17,085 nt of DNA. It comes from Candidatus Nitrosymbiomonas sp. (GTDB taxonomy: Bacteria; Sysuimicrobiota; Sysuimicrobiia; Sysuimicrobiales; Humicultoraceae). The stretch spans positions 1 through 17,085 of the forward strand of contig DYHL01000025.1 in the NCBI GenBank assembly GCA_020724185.1. The letters are read 5' to 3'. Of the stretch, positions 1 to 6,953 are shown in pieces. The position numbers and the translations under genes were made by a program. The first letter of the stretch is position 1. The number at the start of each line of letters is the position of its first letter. The notes under the pieces were generated by a model. It was not told the origin of the DNA, ran no database searches, and saw only the letters and a program-made list of their open reading frames with translations.

Positions 1-49
1 GGTTGAGCCCCTCAGCCGCTAATACTGATGCCATTTCCAGGACAGGCTC

Positions 50-535
50 CTAGGTCCCGTCTACGTCCAGCGGTCGGAAGCCGGCGATGTCCAGGATCGA
101 GCCCGTCCGGTCCTCCGCGGGTCTGAAGAAGGCCTCAACGCGCAGGCCGATCTTCGCATCGGCGGCGGTGACGCCGCTCAGGCGGTGGTAGAGGACAGAT
201 TCGGCGCCGTCCAATCGCACCAGCGCCATCAGCGCAGGAGGTTCGAGGCGGGCGCCATCCAGGTCCAGGTGCACCGCGGTTACCGCCTCGATGGTGCCCG
301 CCGGTCCGACCTCAATCCAATCCGCCAGCTCGTCGAAGCACCGCTCGCAGAAGAGCCGGCCCGGCACATAGGTCACACCGCACCCGCCGCAGCGGGCGCC
401 GAGAATGCGGGCTTCTTCCTTGATCGCGCGGAAGAAGCGCTCGTTCGCCGGCCCGTAGGTGTAGCGGCTGGTAACGGGCATGCTCCCGTGCCAGGTCCGT
501 AGGTCTCTCGCGTGCAGCGCGGGATCAAGCGGCAT
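50..535 (-). CDS. DUF35 zinc-ribbon/OB-fold protein (thiolase partner), copy 2
   Basis: A 161-residue protein of the DUF35 family. It has an N-terminal helical stretch, a zinc ribbon with CxxC pairs at C49/C52 and C63/C66, then a small OB-fold (about residues 75-155). Proteins of this family sit beside thiolase-fold enzymes as obligate partners, for example with Ltp2 aldolase or as BbsA with BbsB; they help assemble the active site or recognise CoA substrates. The start is ATG at 535, preceded by a GAGGAG ribosome site about 8 nt upstream and only 2 nt after the stop of the preceding DUF35 gene. A longer reading frame upstream of 535 overlaps that gene and is not used. It is the last gene of the four-gene minus-strand operon. 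All four zinc cysteines are present. Family assignment is firm; the reaction of the complex is unknown. Confidence 0.88.
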   Translation of the reverse strand: MPLDPALHARDLRTWHGSMPVTSRYTYGPANERFFRAIKEEARILGARCGGCGVTYVPGRLFCERCFDELADWIEVGPAGTIEAVTAVHLDLDGARLEPPALMALVRLDGAESVLYHRLSGVTAADAKIGLRVEAFFRPAEDRTGSILDIAGFRPLDVDGT

Positions 536-537
536 GG

Positions 538-1053
538 CTATCCTCTCCTCAGCGGCTTGAAGTACCGGATGTCGGTGATGGCGCCCTCGCGTGCACGCGC
601 CGGCTTCCACACCGCCCGGACGCGCATGCCGATGCGCACCCGGTCCGTGGCTACCCCGCCCAGCAGGTGCATGATGCCCGCGGGCGGCGATGTGCCGTCC
701 AGGTCAATCACCGAGGGGATTAGTGGTTCGGCGATCCGCTTCACGTCCCAGGTGACGTAGCACAGCGAGAAGGTGTTCACGGTTCCAACACCCGCCAGAG
801 GCACGAAGGCGTCCATCGGGGCGAAGCACTGCTCGCAGAACGCGCGCGGCGGCACGACCGTGCGGTCGCACCGCTCGCACCGGACCCCCAGGATTTGGCC
901 CGCCTTCAGGCCATCGAGGTACCGGCCGATGGCGAGGCCCGCATCCCAGGCGTAGTCGGCCCGGAGCCGGTCGTGGATGGAAAGCACGCGCCCCCGCTCG
1001 ATATCTTCCTCGCTCAGGGCGGTGCCCGGGTAAGATGCAATCCGCTGGGTCAT
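538..1053 (-). CDS. DUF35 zinc-ribbon/OB-fold protein (thiolase partner), copy 1
   Basis: A 171-residue DUF35 protein, paralogous to the next gene downstream. An N-terminal helical region of about 50 residues is followed by a zinc ribbon (C59, C62, C73, C76) and a C-terminal OB-fold ending near residue 168. The start at 1053 has GAGGGG about 7 nt upstream. The gene lies 15 nt after the stop of a thiolase homologue and 2 nt before the second DUF35 gene, so it is almost certainly co-transcribed with both. In known systems the DUF35 subunit binds a thiolase-fold partner and is needed for activity. Two different DUF35 copies beside two different thiolase homologues suggests a matched pair for each, or one mixed complex. 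Which partner it binds cannot be read from the sequence. Confidence 0.88.
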   Translation of the reverse strand: MTQRIASYPGTALSEEDIERGRVLSIHDRLRADYAWDAGLAIGRYLDGLKAGQILGVRCERCDRTVVPPRAFCEQCFAPMDAFVPLAGVGTVNTFSLCYVTWDVKRIAEPLIPSVIDLDGTSPPAGIMHLLGGVATDRVRIGMRVRAVWKPARAREGAITDIRYFKPLRRG

Positions 1054-1068
1054 CTCCTCACCCCTCGC

Positions 1069-2247
1069 TCACGCGGGCCGCTGCGTGCCCAGAATCGTGA
1101 CTGTCCCCACCTGCATCAGGTCGCCCCAGGCCTGGGCCAGGCCGCGCTCCGGCTTCCCCGGCACCTGGCGCGCCCCTGCCTCGCCGCGCAACTGCCAGAA
1201 CAGCTCCGCGACCTTCATCAGGCCGGCCGCGGTGATCGGGTTACCGACCCCGAGCAGGCCGCCTGACGGGCAGACCGGCATGGCACCCTCCCGCGCGGTC
1301 ACGCCCTGCGCGGTCAGCTCCGGCGCTTTGCCGCGGTCGGCCAGGAGCAGCCCTTCCAGGTGGTGCAGCTCCTTGTAGTCGAACGGGTCGTAGGGCTCGA
1401 CGATGTGGATCTCCTTGCGCGGCTCCCGCACGCCGGCCATGTCGTACGCCATGCGCGCGGCCCGCTCGACATACGCCGGGTAGGCCAGGTCGCGGTTGGT
1501 CCAGTAAGCGGTGTCGAGGTTCCAGCCCACGCCCTGCACCCAGACCGGCCGGTCGGTGATCCGCTCTGCCACCCCTTCGGCGGCCATGACGATGGCCACC
1601 GCGCCATCGCTGACCGGGCTGACGTCCAGACGCTGCACCGGCCAGGCCAGCACCTCGGAGTTCAACACGTCCTCGATCGTGATGTTGGCCTCACCCAGCA
1701 TCGCGCACGGGTGGTCGGCGGCGTTGCGCTTGTTCTTCACCGCGACCTGCGCGATGTCGCGCTTGGAGATGCCGTAGGTCTGCATGTAGCGGTTCATCTC
1801 CAGGGCGAAGATCCACAATAGATTCGGTTTCAGCGGGCGCTCGGTGGTGTGGTCGAAGATCGTGACGAACGCTGCCTGGGCGTGCGGGTAGAAGCTTGAC
1901 ATCTTCTCCTCGGCAACTACCAGCACCACGTCGAAGAGGCCGCTGGCGGCGTGGTACCAGCCGTGCGGGCCGAGGAACACGCCGGTCCCGCCCCCGACGA
2001 ACGAGCGCATCACTGGCTTGCCCCACGCCCCGCTCCCGTCGGAGAGGTACTCGCCCTTCATGTGCACGCCGTCGAAGGCGTCGGGCGCGCTGCCGATGCA
2101 CACGCCGCCGACATCCTTGAGCGTGAGCCCGCAGGAGTCCAGGGCCATCCGGGCCGCGTGCCAGGCCAGTTCTTTGGGAGTCTCCATGGCCCGCCGCACG
2201 AACCGGGTCATGCCGGCGCCCACCACGGCGACGCGTCGCATGCTCAT
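1069..2247 (-). CDS. SCP2-type thiolase homologue A lacking the catalytic Cys
   Basis: A 392-residue member of the thiolase superfamily, SCPx/lipid-transfer type, near full length for the family. The N-terminal VVGAGMTRF, the middle EKMS segment and the C-terminal PSGGL and QLRGEAG blocks are all recognisable. Catalytic positions are changed: the loop that normally holds the nucleophilic Cys reads VGGGTG, giving Gly at about residue 86. The usual HDxF motif is YDPF (Y286). GHP is GNP (N336). Condensation through an acyl-Cys intermediate therefore looks impossible. The YDxF form recalls, from memory, the Ltp2-type retro-aldolases that work with DUF35. The ATG at 2247 overlaps the stop of homologue B (ATGA, 2244-2247) and has GGGAGG 5 nt upstream; a second ATG at 2241 is less likely. 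Two DUF35 genes follow. The fold is sure; the reaction (aldolase, lyase or non-catalytic partner) is not. Confidence 0.85.
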   Translation of the reverse strand: MSMRRVAVVGAGMTRFVRRAMETPKELAWHAARMALDSCGLTLKDVGGVCIGSAPDAFDGVHMKGEYLSDGSGAWGKPVMRSFVGGGTGVFLGPHGWYHAASGLFDVVLVVAEEKMSSFYPHAQAAFVTIFDHTTERPLKPNLLWIFALEMNRYMQTYGISKRDIAQVAVKNKRNAADHPCAMLGEANITIEDVLNSEVLAWPVQRLDVSPVSDGAVAIVMAAEGVAERITDRPVWVQGVGWNLDTAYWTNRDLAYPAYVERAARMAYDMAGVREPRKEIHIVEPYDPFDYKELHHLEGLLLADRGKAPELTAQGVTAREGAMPVCPSGGLLGVGNPITAAGLMKVAELFWQLRGEAGARQVPGKPERGLAQAWGDLMQVGTVTILGTQRPA

Positions 2248-3416
2248 GATTCCCTCCCACTCAACCGGCTGCTCAGCACCGCCACGGCGCCGCTGGTCGT
2301 GGGCACCCCGCGCCAGGACTGGGCGAGCCCGGTATAGACGTCGCCGAGCTGTCGGGAGCCCGCCTGCCCTCGGAGTTGCAGCACCACCTCCAGCACGCGC
2401 GCCAGCCCGGAGGCATCGAGCAGGTGGCCGATCCCCAGGCTCCCGCCCGACACGTTGACCGGCAGGCACCCGTCCGGGGCGGTCGCGCCTTCCACGGTCA
2501 GCGGTCCGGCTCTCCCCTGGGCGCAGAGCCCCAGCGCCTCGAGGTGCTGGAGTTCTTTGTACGCAAAGGTGTCATCCACCTCGGCGAACTGGATCTCCTC
2601 GGCAGGGTTACCGATGCCGGCCATCCTATACGCCATGGCTGCCGCCTGCTCAGCGTACGCTGCCCTGGCCCAGCACCGGCTTTCCAGCGAGGGGCTGTCG
2701 TTGGCCCAACCGATCCCGCGCATCCACACGGGATGGGGCGAAAGGCGCCGGGCGGTCTCATCGTCGGCCAGGACCATGACGATCGCGCCGTCGGCGTGGT
2801 CGCTGATCTCCAGCCGCGTAATCGGCGAGGCAACCGCCTCGGAGACAAGCACGTCCTCGGCGCGGAGGTCGGCACCGTACGCCGCGGCAGGGTTGCGCAG
2901 GGCGTTGCGCCGGTTTTTCACAACCACGGCCGCGCACTGCTCGCGCGTTGCCCCCGACTCGTGCATGTAGCGGCAGGCTTCCAGCCCGGCCACGGCGAGC
3001 GGGTTTGCGTGCAGCGGCCTGTTGAGGATCGGATCCAGCGCGTAGGCCGTGATGTGCGGAAGGGTGAGGATGTTGCTGGCTTTGCTGTGTCCTTCCACGA
3101 CGACGATCCGGAACCGGCCGGTCAGGATCTGCATCACCGCGGCAGCCAGCCCGTGCAGCCCGTCCCCGGTGATGGTGTGCACGGGGCGCTGCGCCCCGCC
3201 GAGCTGGTCGGGCACGTACTCATCGAAGATGCTCGTGCCCTCGTGGAAGTCCTCGGACACGGTCACGAAGCTGTCCACATCGCGCCGCGGATCCACTCCG
3301 GCATCGGCGTAGGCACGGACCGCTGCCTCGTATACCAACTCCTTGTACGAGGCCTCCGGGGTAACCGGTCGGAAGCCGGTCCACCCGATTCCCACGATGC
3401 CCACTGAGGTGTTCAT
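2244..3416 (-). CDS. SCP2-type thiolase homologue B lacking the catalytic Cys
   Basis: A 390-residue thiolase-superfamily protein and first gene of the minus-strand operon. Its N-terminus VGIVGIGWTGF, the conserved KNRRNAL segment and the C-terminal SGG and QLRGQAG blocks match the SCPx/lipid-transfer type. The cysteine loop reads TGDG, so Thr (about T83) stands where the nucleophile should be. HDxF has become DDTF (D281), while the GH of GHP is kept (H331, GHL). The losses differ from those in homologue A, which fits two subunits of one heteromeric enzyme, but this is inference. The ATG at 3416 is chosen over an ATG at 3443 because GAGGAGG lies about 5 nt before it and the protein then begins at the conserved domain edge. 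It overlaps the next gene by 4 nt, implying translational coupling. Confidence 0.85.
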   Translation of the reverse strand: MNTSVGIVGIGWTGFRPVTPEASYKELVYEAAVRAYADAGVDPRRDVDSFVTVSEDFHEGTSIFDEYVPDQLGGAQRPVHTITGDGLHGLAAAVMQILTGRFRIVVVEGHSKASNILTLPHITAYALDPILNRPLHANPLAVAGLEACRYMHESGATREQCAAVVVKNRRNALRNPAAAYGADLRAEDVLVSEAVASPITRLEISDHADGAIVMVLADDETARRLSPHPVWMRGIGWANDSPSLESRCWARAAYAEQAAAMAYRMAGIGNPAEEIQFAEVDDTFAYKELQHLEALGLCAQGRAGPLTVEGATAPDGCLPVNVSGGSLGIGHLLDASGLARVLEVVLQLRGQAGSRQLGDVYTGLAQSWRGVPTTSGAVAVLSSRLSGRES

Positions 3417-3518
3417 CCGCGCCTCCTCGTCCCGACCAATCATGCCCGTACTAGACGCCCCATTACTTCTCCGTCCATGGCGCGCCCGCCTTCAGGAATA
3501 CTCGCCGGAGCCCTGGTC

Positions 3519-3527
3519 TGCTACCAT
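3519..3527 (+). promoter_or_regulatory. Possible extended -10 element of the ketosynthase operon
   Basis: TGCTACCAT fits an extended -10 (TG-N-TAnnAT) and ends 6 nt before the GTG at 3534. Transcription would then start at or next to the start codon, giving a leaderless message. No good ribosome site precedes that codon, which agrees. No convincing -35 is seen. The 117-base gap 3417-3533 otherwise holds the divergent promoter of the minus-strand operon, for which I see no clear boxes. Confidence 0.35.
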
Positions 3528-3533
3528 GTCCGT

Positions 3534-4778
3534 GTGAAGCCGCGCCCCGCTGAAGTAGTAGTCACCGGCCTGGGGGCCGTCACCCCCGTGGGTTTGACCT
3601 GGTCCGAGACATGGCAGGCCCTGTGTGCCGGCCGGTCCGGCGTCGGTCGCATTACGCAGTTCGATGCTTCCGCGCTTCCGGTCCAGATCGCCGCTGAGGT
3701 GAAGGGGTTCGACCCCACGCGGTGCCTGGACGGCAGGATGGCCGGCCGTCTGGAACGGTTTGCGCAGTTCGCGCTGGCCTCCGCCACCGAAGCGCTCGCG
3801 GATGCGAACATCGCCGTGGCAGAGGCCGAGGCGGACCGGATCGGCGTGGTGATGAACACCGGCGGCGGCGGGGTCGGCCTGGTGGAGCGGGAGAAGGCCG
3901 TGATGGACGAACGCGGCCCCCGCCGCGTGAGCCCGCTGTTCGTCCCGATGATGATGTCCAACATCGCCTCCTGCCAGATCTCGATCTCGCTGGGGCTTCG
4001 CGGTCCGGCCCTCACCTCGACCGCGGCGTGCGCGGCGGGTGTGCTCGCGGTGGTGGACGCGGCCCGGCTGATCCGGGACGGTGAGGCGGACATAATCGTC
4101 GCCGGCGGGTGCGAGTCGTCGCTGACTCCCCTCTCGTTTGCCGCGATGTCGAACATGCGGGCCCTCTCCAGGCGCAACGACGAGCCTGAACGGGCCAGCC
4201 GGCCCTTCGATCTGGACCGGGACGGGTTTGTTTTCGGAGAGGGATCGGTCGCGCTGGTGCTGGAGCGCCGGGACCACGCCGAGGCCCGCGGGGCGCGCAT
4301 CTATGCCGCAGCCATGGGTGGCGCCGTCACCGCCGACGCGTACCACGTGGCCGCGCCCGACCCCGATGGCCGCGGGGCGGCACGGGCGATGACGCGCGCG
4401 CTGCAGTACGCTGGGCTCTCTTCAGATGACGTGGACTACGTCTGTGCCCATGCCACGGCCACACCGGTTGGCGACGTGGCCGAGGCCCGCGCGATCCGGC
4501 AAGCCCTGGGGCCCCGCGCGGACCGCGTCGCGGTCAGCTCCCCGAAATCCATGGTGGGGCACCTCATGGGCGCATCTGGCGCCTTGAGCGCGCTTGTGGC
4601 GGTCAAGGCAATCCACGAAGGCGTTGTTCCTCCCACCACAAACCTCGAACGGCAGGATCCGGAGTGCGACCTGGACTGCGTGCCGAACATCGCCCGGCGC
4701 ATGGAGGTCGGCATCGCCATGGCCAACGGGTTCGGCTTCGGCGGTCAGAACATCGTCGCGGTTTTCGCGCGTGCGTGA
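3534..4778 (+). CDS. fabF: Beta-ketoacyl-ACP synthase II (FabF/KAS II type)
   Basis: A 414-residue ketosynthase, the normal length for FabF, which elongates acyl chains by decarboxylative condensation with malonyl-ACP in the cytosol. The Cys-His-His site is complete: C166 in STAACAAG, H306 in AHATAT and H343 in KSMVGH, with the associated K338. The loop after the first His is AHATAT instead of the usual HGTST, a mild departure. The GTG at 3534 is preferred because the protein then begins KPRPAEVVVTGLGAVTPVG, the usual FabF N-terminus. An ATG at 3477 would add 19 residues unlike the family. No acyl carrier protein, malonyl transferase or reductase gene is near, so it may be a stand-alone paralogue rather than the housekeeping enzyme. 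It probably shares a transcript with the metal ATPase 9 nt downstream. Confidence 0.88.
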   Translation: MKPRPAEVVVTGLGAVTPVGLTWSETWQALCAGRSGVGRITQFDASALPVQIAAEVKGFDPTRCLDGRMAGRLERFAQFALASATEALADANIAVAEAEADRIGVVMNTGGGGVGLVEREKAVMDERGPRRVSPLFVPMMMSNIASCQISISLGLRGPALTSTAACAAGVLAVVDAARLIRDGEADIIVAGGCESSLTPLSFAAMSNMRALSRRNDEPERASRPFDLDRDGFVFGEGSVALVLERRDHAEARGARIYAAAMGGAVTADAYHVAAPDPDGRGAARAMTRALQYAGLSSDDVDYVCAHATATPVGDVAEARAIRQALGPRADRVAVSSPKSMVGHLMGASGALSALVAVKAIHEGVVPPTTNLERQDPECDLDCVPNIARRMEVGIAMANGFGFGGQNIVAVFARA

Positions 4779-4787
4779 ACGGGCAGC

Positions 4788-6953
4788 GTGAACGAGCAGG
4801 TTGAACTCCCGGTTGCCGGCATGGACTGCGCCGACTGCGCGGCTCGGATCGAGCGCGCGCTGCGCCGGGTCGCCGGGGTCGAGAGCGCGCACGTCTCGCT
4901 GGGCGCCGGTCGCGCCACGGTCGTCTTCGATCCCTCGCGTGCGTCGGAGGCGAGGCTGGCTCAGACCGTGGAGGCGCTGGGCTACCGTGTGACGGGTTCC
5001 CGGCTGTCCGGCCAGGCGCCTGTGGGAGCCGCTCCCCGGCTCTACGGAATCGCCTCAGGGCTCTTCGTGGTGGCAGTGGCCTGCGCCGTCCTGATCGGAC
5101 TGGCTGCCGAGCGCCTGGGGCTGATCGAGGCGGCGTCCCGTTTGGTTCCCGCGCCGGTTGCGCTTGCCGCGGTGCTGATCGGCGGCTTCCCGATCTTCCG
5201 CAAGGTCTTCCTGACAGTTCGAGCCCGGACCGTCACCCCCCACGCCCTGATGACGCTGGGCATCGCTGGCGCGCTGATCATTGGGGAGTACGGTGCGGCC
5301 GCGGTCATCGTCTTCTTCATGCGCTTCGCCGATTTCCTCGAAGCCTACACAGCGGGCCGCGCCAGGCAGGCTATCCAGGAGCTCGTGGCGCTGCAGCCCC
5401 TTGAGGCGAGGGTCGTCCGCGACGGCGCTGAGATTGACGTGCCTGCGGCCGAGGTGGGCGCCGGCGAGACCGTCCTGGTGAAGCCGGGCGAGCGGATCCC
5501 GGTTGACGGCACGATCATCTCCGGTCGGGCCTCAATCAACCAGGCCCCGATCACAGGCGAGGCCATGCCCGTCCTGAGGGCAGAGGGACAGGCTGTGCTC
5601 GCCGCCACGATCAGCCTGGACGGCGCCCTTCAGGTGCGCGCCGAGCACGTGGGCGCGGACAGCACTTTTGGACGCATCGTGCGGCTGGTGGAGGAAGCTG
5701 AAGCCCGCAAGAGCGGCGCGCAGCGTCTGGCCGACCGTGTCACCGCGTACTACATCCCGGTGGTGACAGGGGTGGCTGCGGCCGCGTGGTTGATCGGCGG
5801 CTCGGCGAGCGCCGCGGTGGCGGTGCTCGTCGTCTCGTGCTCGTGCGGGATAGCGCTGGCGACCCCGGTCGCGGTGGTAGCGGCGGTCGGAAGCGCCGCC
5901 CGTCGCGGCATCCTCATCAAGGGCGGGACCGCACTGGAGGCCCTGGCGCGGGCCGATATCTTGCTGCTGGATAAGACCGGGACCCTGACCATGGGCAGGC
6001 CGCAGGTGACCAGCGTCCACCCTGATGGGGACCGCACTCCTGCCGAGGTGCTGGCAATTGCCGCCATCGCTGAGCGCTACTCCGAACACCCGGCGGCCGC
6101 CGCGGTGATGGCCGCTGTTGGCGAGGCAGCCTCATGGTCAGCCAGCAGCGACGAGGCCGCGGCGCAGATCGAGGTGGCTCCGGGCCGCGGCGTGATCGTG
6201 CACGAGCACGGCCGGCAGGTCGTGGTTGGGAGCCAGCGGCTGTTCGCCGAGCGCGATCTTCCCCTGCCCGAGCGGCTGGCCGCCCAGGCGGAGGCGCTGG
6301 AGGCCGTCGGCCAGACGGTGCTGTTCGTCGCTCTGGATGGGTGCACCGTCGGTCTCATTGCCATCGCCGACACGCCCAGGCCCGAGGTGCCGGAAGCGCT
6401 CCGGGCGCTGCGTGCGCTGGGCCCCAAGCGCATCATGGTGCTCACGGGCGATAACGCGCGCGCCGCCGGGGTCATCGCGGATGCTCTCGGGGTGGAGTGC
6501 CGGGCAGAGATGCTCCCGGAAGACAAGATCGAGGTCGTGCGGGCTCTTCAGGCCGAAGGCCGGGTGGTCGCCATGGTCGGTGACGGCATCAACGATGCCC
6601 CGGCCCTGGCTCAGGCCGACGTCGGCATCGCCATGGGCGACACCGGCACCGCGGCGGCGCTGGAGGCCGCCGACGTTGCCATCATGCGCGATGACTGGCG
6701 CCTGGTGCCGGAGGCGGTGCGAATCAGCCGAGGGGCGTTCGGCGTCATTCGCCAGAACCTGTACGGTACGGTTGCCTACAACCTGACAGGCATCACACTG
6801 GCCGCTGTCGGTCTCCTGCCGCCGGTGCTGGCCGCGGCGGCGCAGGTGATCCCTGACTTCCTGATCCTGCTGAACTCGGGACGGCTGCTGCGCTCGCCGC
6901 GGCGATCCGAAGCCGGCGCCGCGCCGCCCCGCTGGGGCGCCGGCGCTCAGTAG
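4788..6953 (+). CDS. Heavy-metal P1B-type ATPase with CSC motif
   Basis: A 721-residue metal-transporting P-type ATPase of the inner membrane, complete in length. It has an N-terminal HMA domain with GMDCADC (C14, C17) and about eight membrane segments (near residues 85-108, 120-140, 148-180 as two, 325-365 as two, 660-695 as two). The actuator TGE is at 256-258, the phosphorylation motif DKTGTLT starts at D395, the nucleotide-domain SEHP is at 432-435 and GDGIND starts at G598. The ion-pathway motif in the sixth helix is C351-S352-C353, not CPC, so copper or zinc specificity cannot be assigned by rule. The final helix reads IPDFLILLNSGRLL, without the MxxSS found in copper pumps. The GTG start lies 9 nt after the ketosynthase stop and has only a weak ribosome site. 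It overlaps the convergent radical SAM gene by 7 nt. Confidence 0.93.
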   Translation: MNEQVELPVAGMDCADCAARIERALRRVAGVESAHVSLGAGRATVVFDPSRASEARLAQTVEALGYRVTGSRLSGQAPVGAAPRLYGIASGLFVVAVACAVLIGLAAERLGLIEAASRLVPAPVALAAVLIGGFPIFRKVFLTVRARTVTPHALMTLGIAGALIIGEYGAAAVIVFFMRFADFLEAYTAGRARQAIQELVALQPLEARVVRDGAEIDVPAAEVGAGETVLVKPGERIPVDGTIISGRASINQAPITGEAMPVLRAEGQAVLAATISLDGALQVRAEHVGADSTFGRIVRLVEEAEARKSGAQRLADRVTAYYIPVVTGVAAAAWLIGGSASAAVAVLVVSCSCGIALATPVAVVAAVGSAARRGILIKGGTALEALARADILLLDKTGTLTMGRPQVTSVHPDGDRTPAEVLAIAAIAERYSEHPAAAAVMAAVGEAASWSASSDEAAAQIEVAPGRGVIVHEHGRQVVVGSQRLFAERDLPLPERLAAQAEALEAVGQTVLFVALDGCTVGLIAIADTPRPEVPEALRALRALGPKRIMVLTGDNARAAGVIADALGVECRAEMLPEDKIEVVRALQAEGRVVAMVGDGINDAPALAQADVGIAMGDTGTAAALEAADVAIMRDDWRLVPEAVRISRGAFGVIRQNLYGTVAYNLTGITLAAVGLLPPVLAAAAQVIPDFLILLNSGRLLRSPRRSEAGAAPPRWGAGAQ
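6912..6944. terminator. GC-rich hairpin at the convergent junction
   Basis: GCCGGCGCC (6912-6920) pairs perfectly with GGCGCCGGC (6936-6944), leaving a 15-nt loop. An alternative inner stem pairs CGCCCC (6925-6930) with GGGGCG (6934-6939). It lies inside the 3' end of the ATPase gene, just before the two convergent stops, where a bidirectional terminator would be useful. There is no T-tract on either side, so intrinsic termination is uncertain, and GC-rich coding sequence can form such stems by chance. Confidence 0.3.

Noticed and set aside
2248..2469. N-terminal extension of thiolase homologue A
   Set aside because: The extension overlaps homologue B in another frame and is low-complexity Arg/Ala/Gly; the ATG at 2247 has a strong ribosome site and the conserved start of the fold.
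3492..4346. Long open frame antisense to the ketosynthase
   Set aside because: It is a high-GC shadow on the opposite strand with no recognisable domain; the ketosynthase frame has full catalytic motifs.
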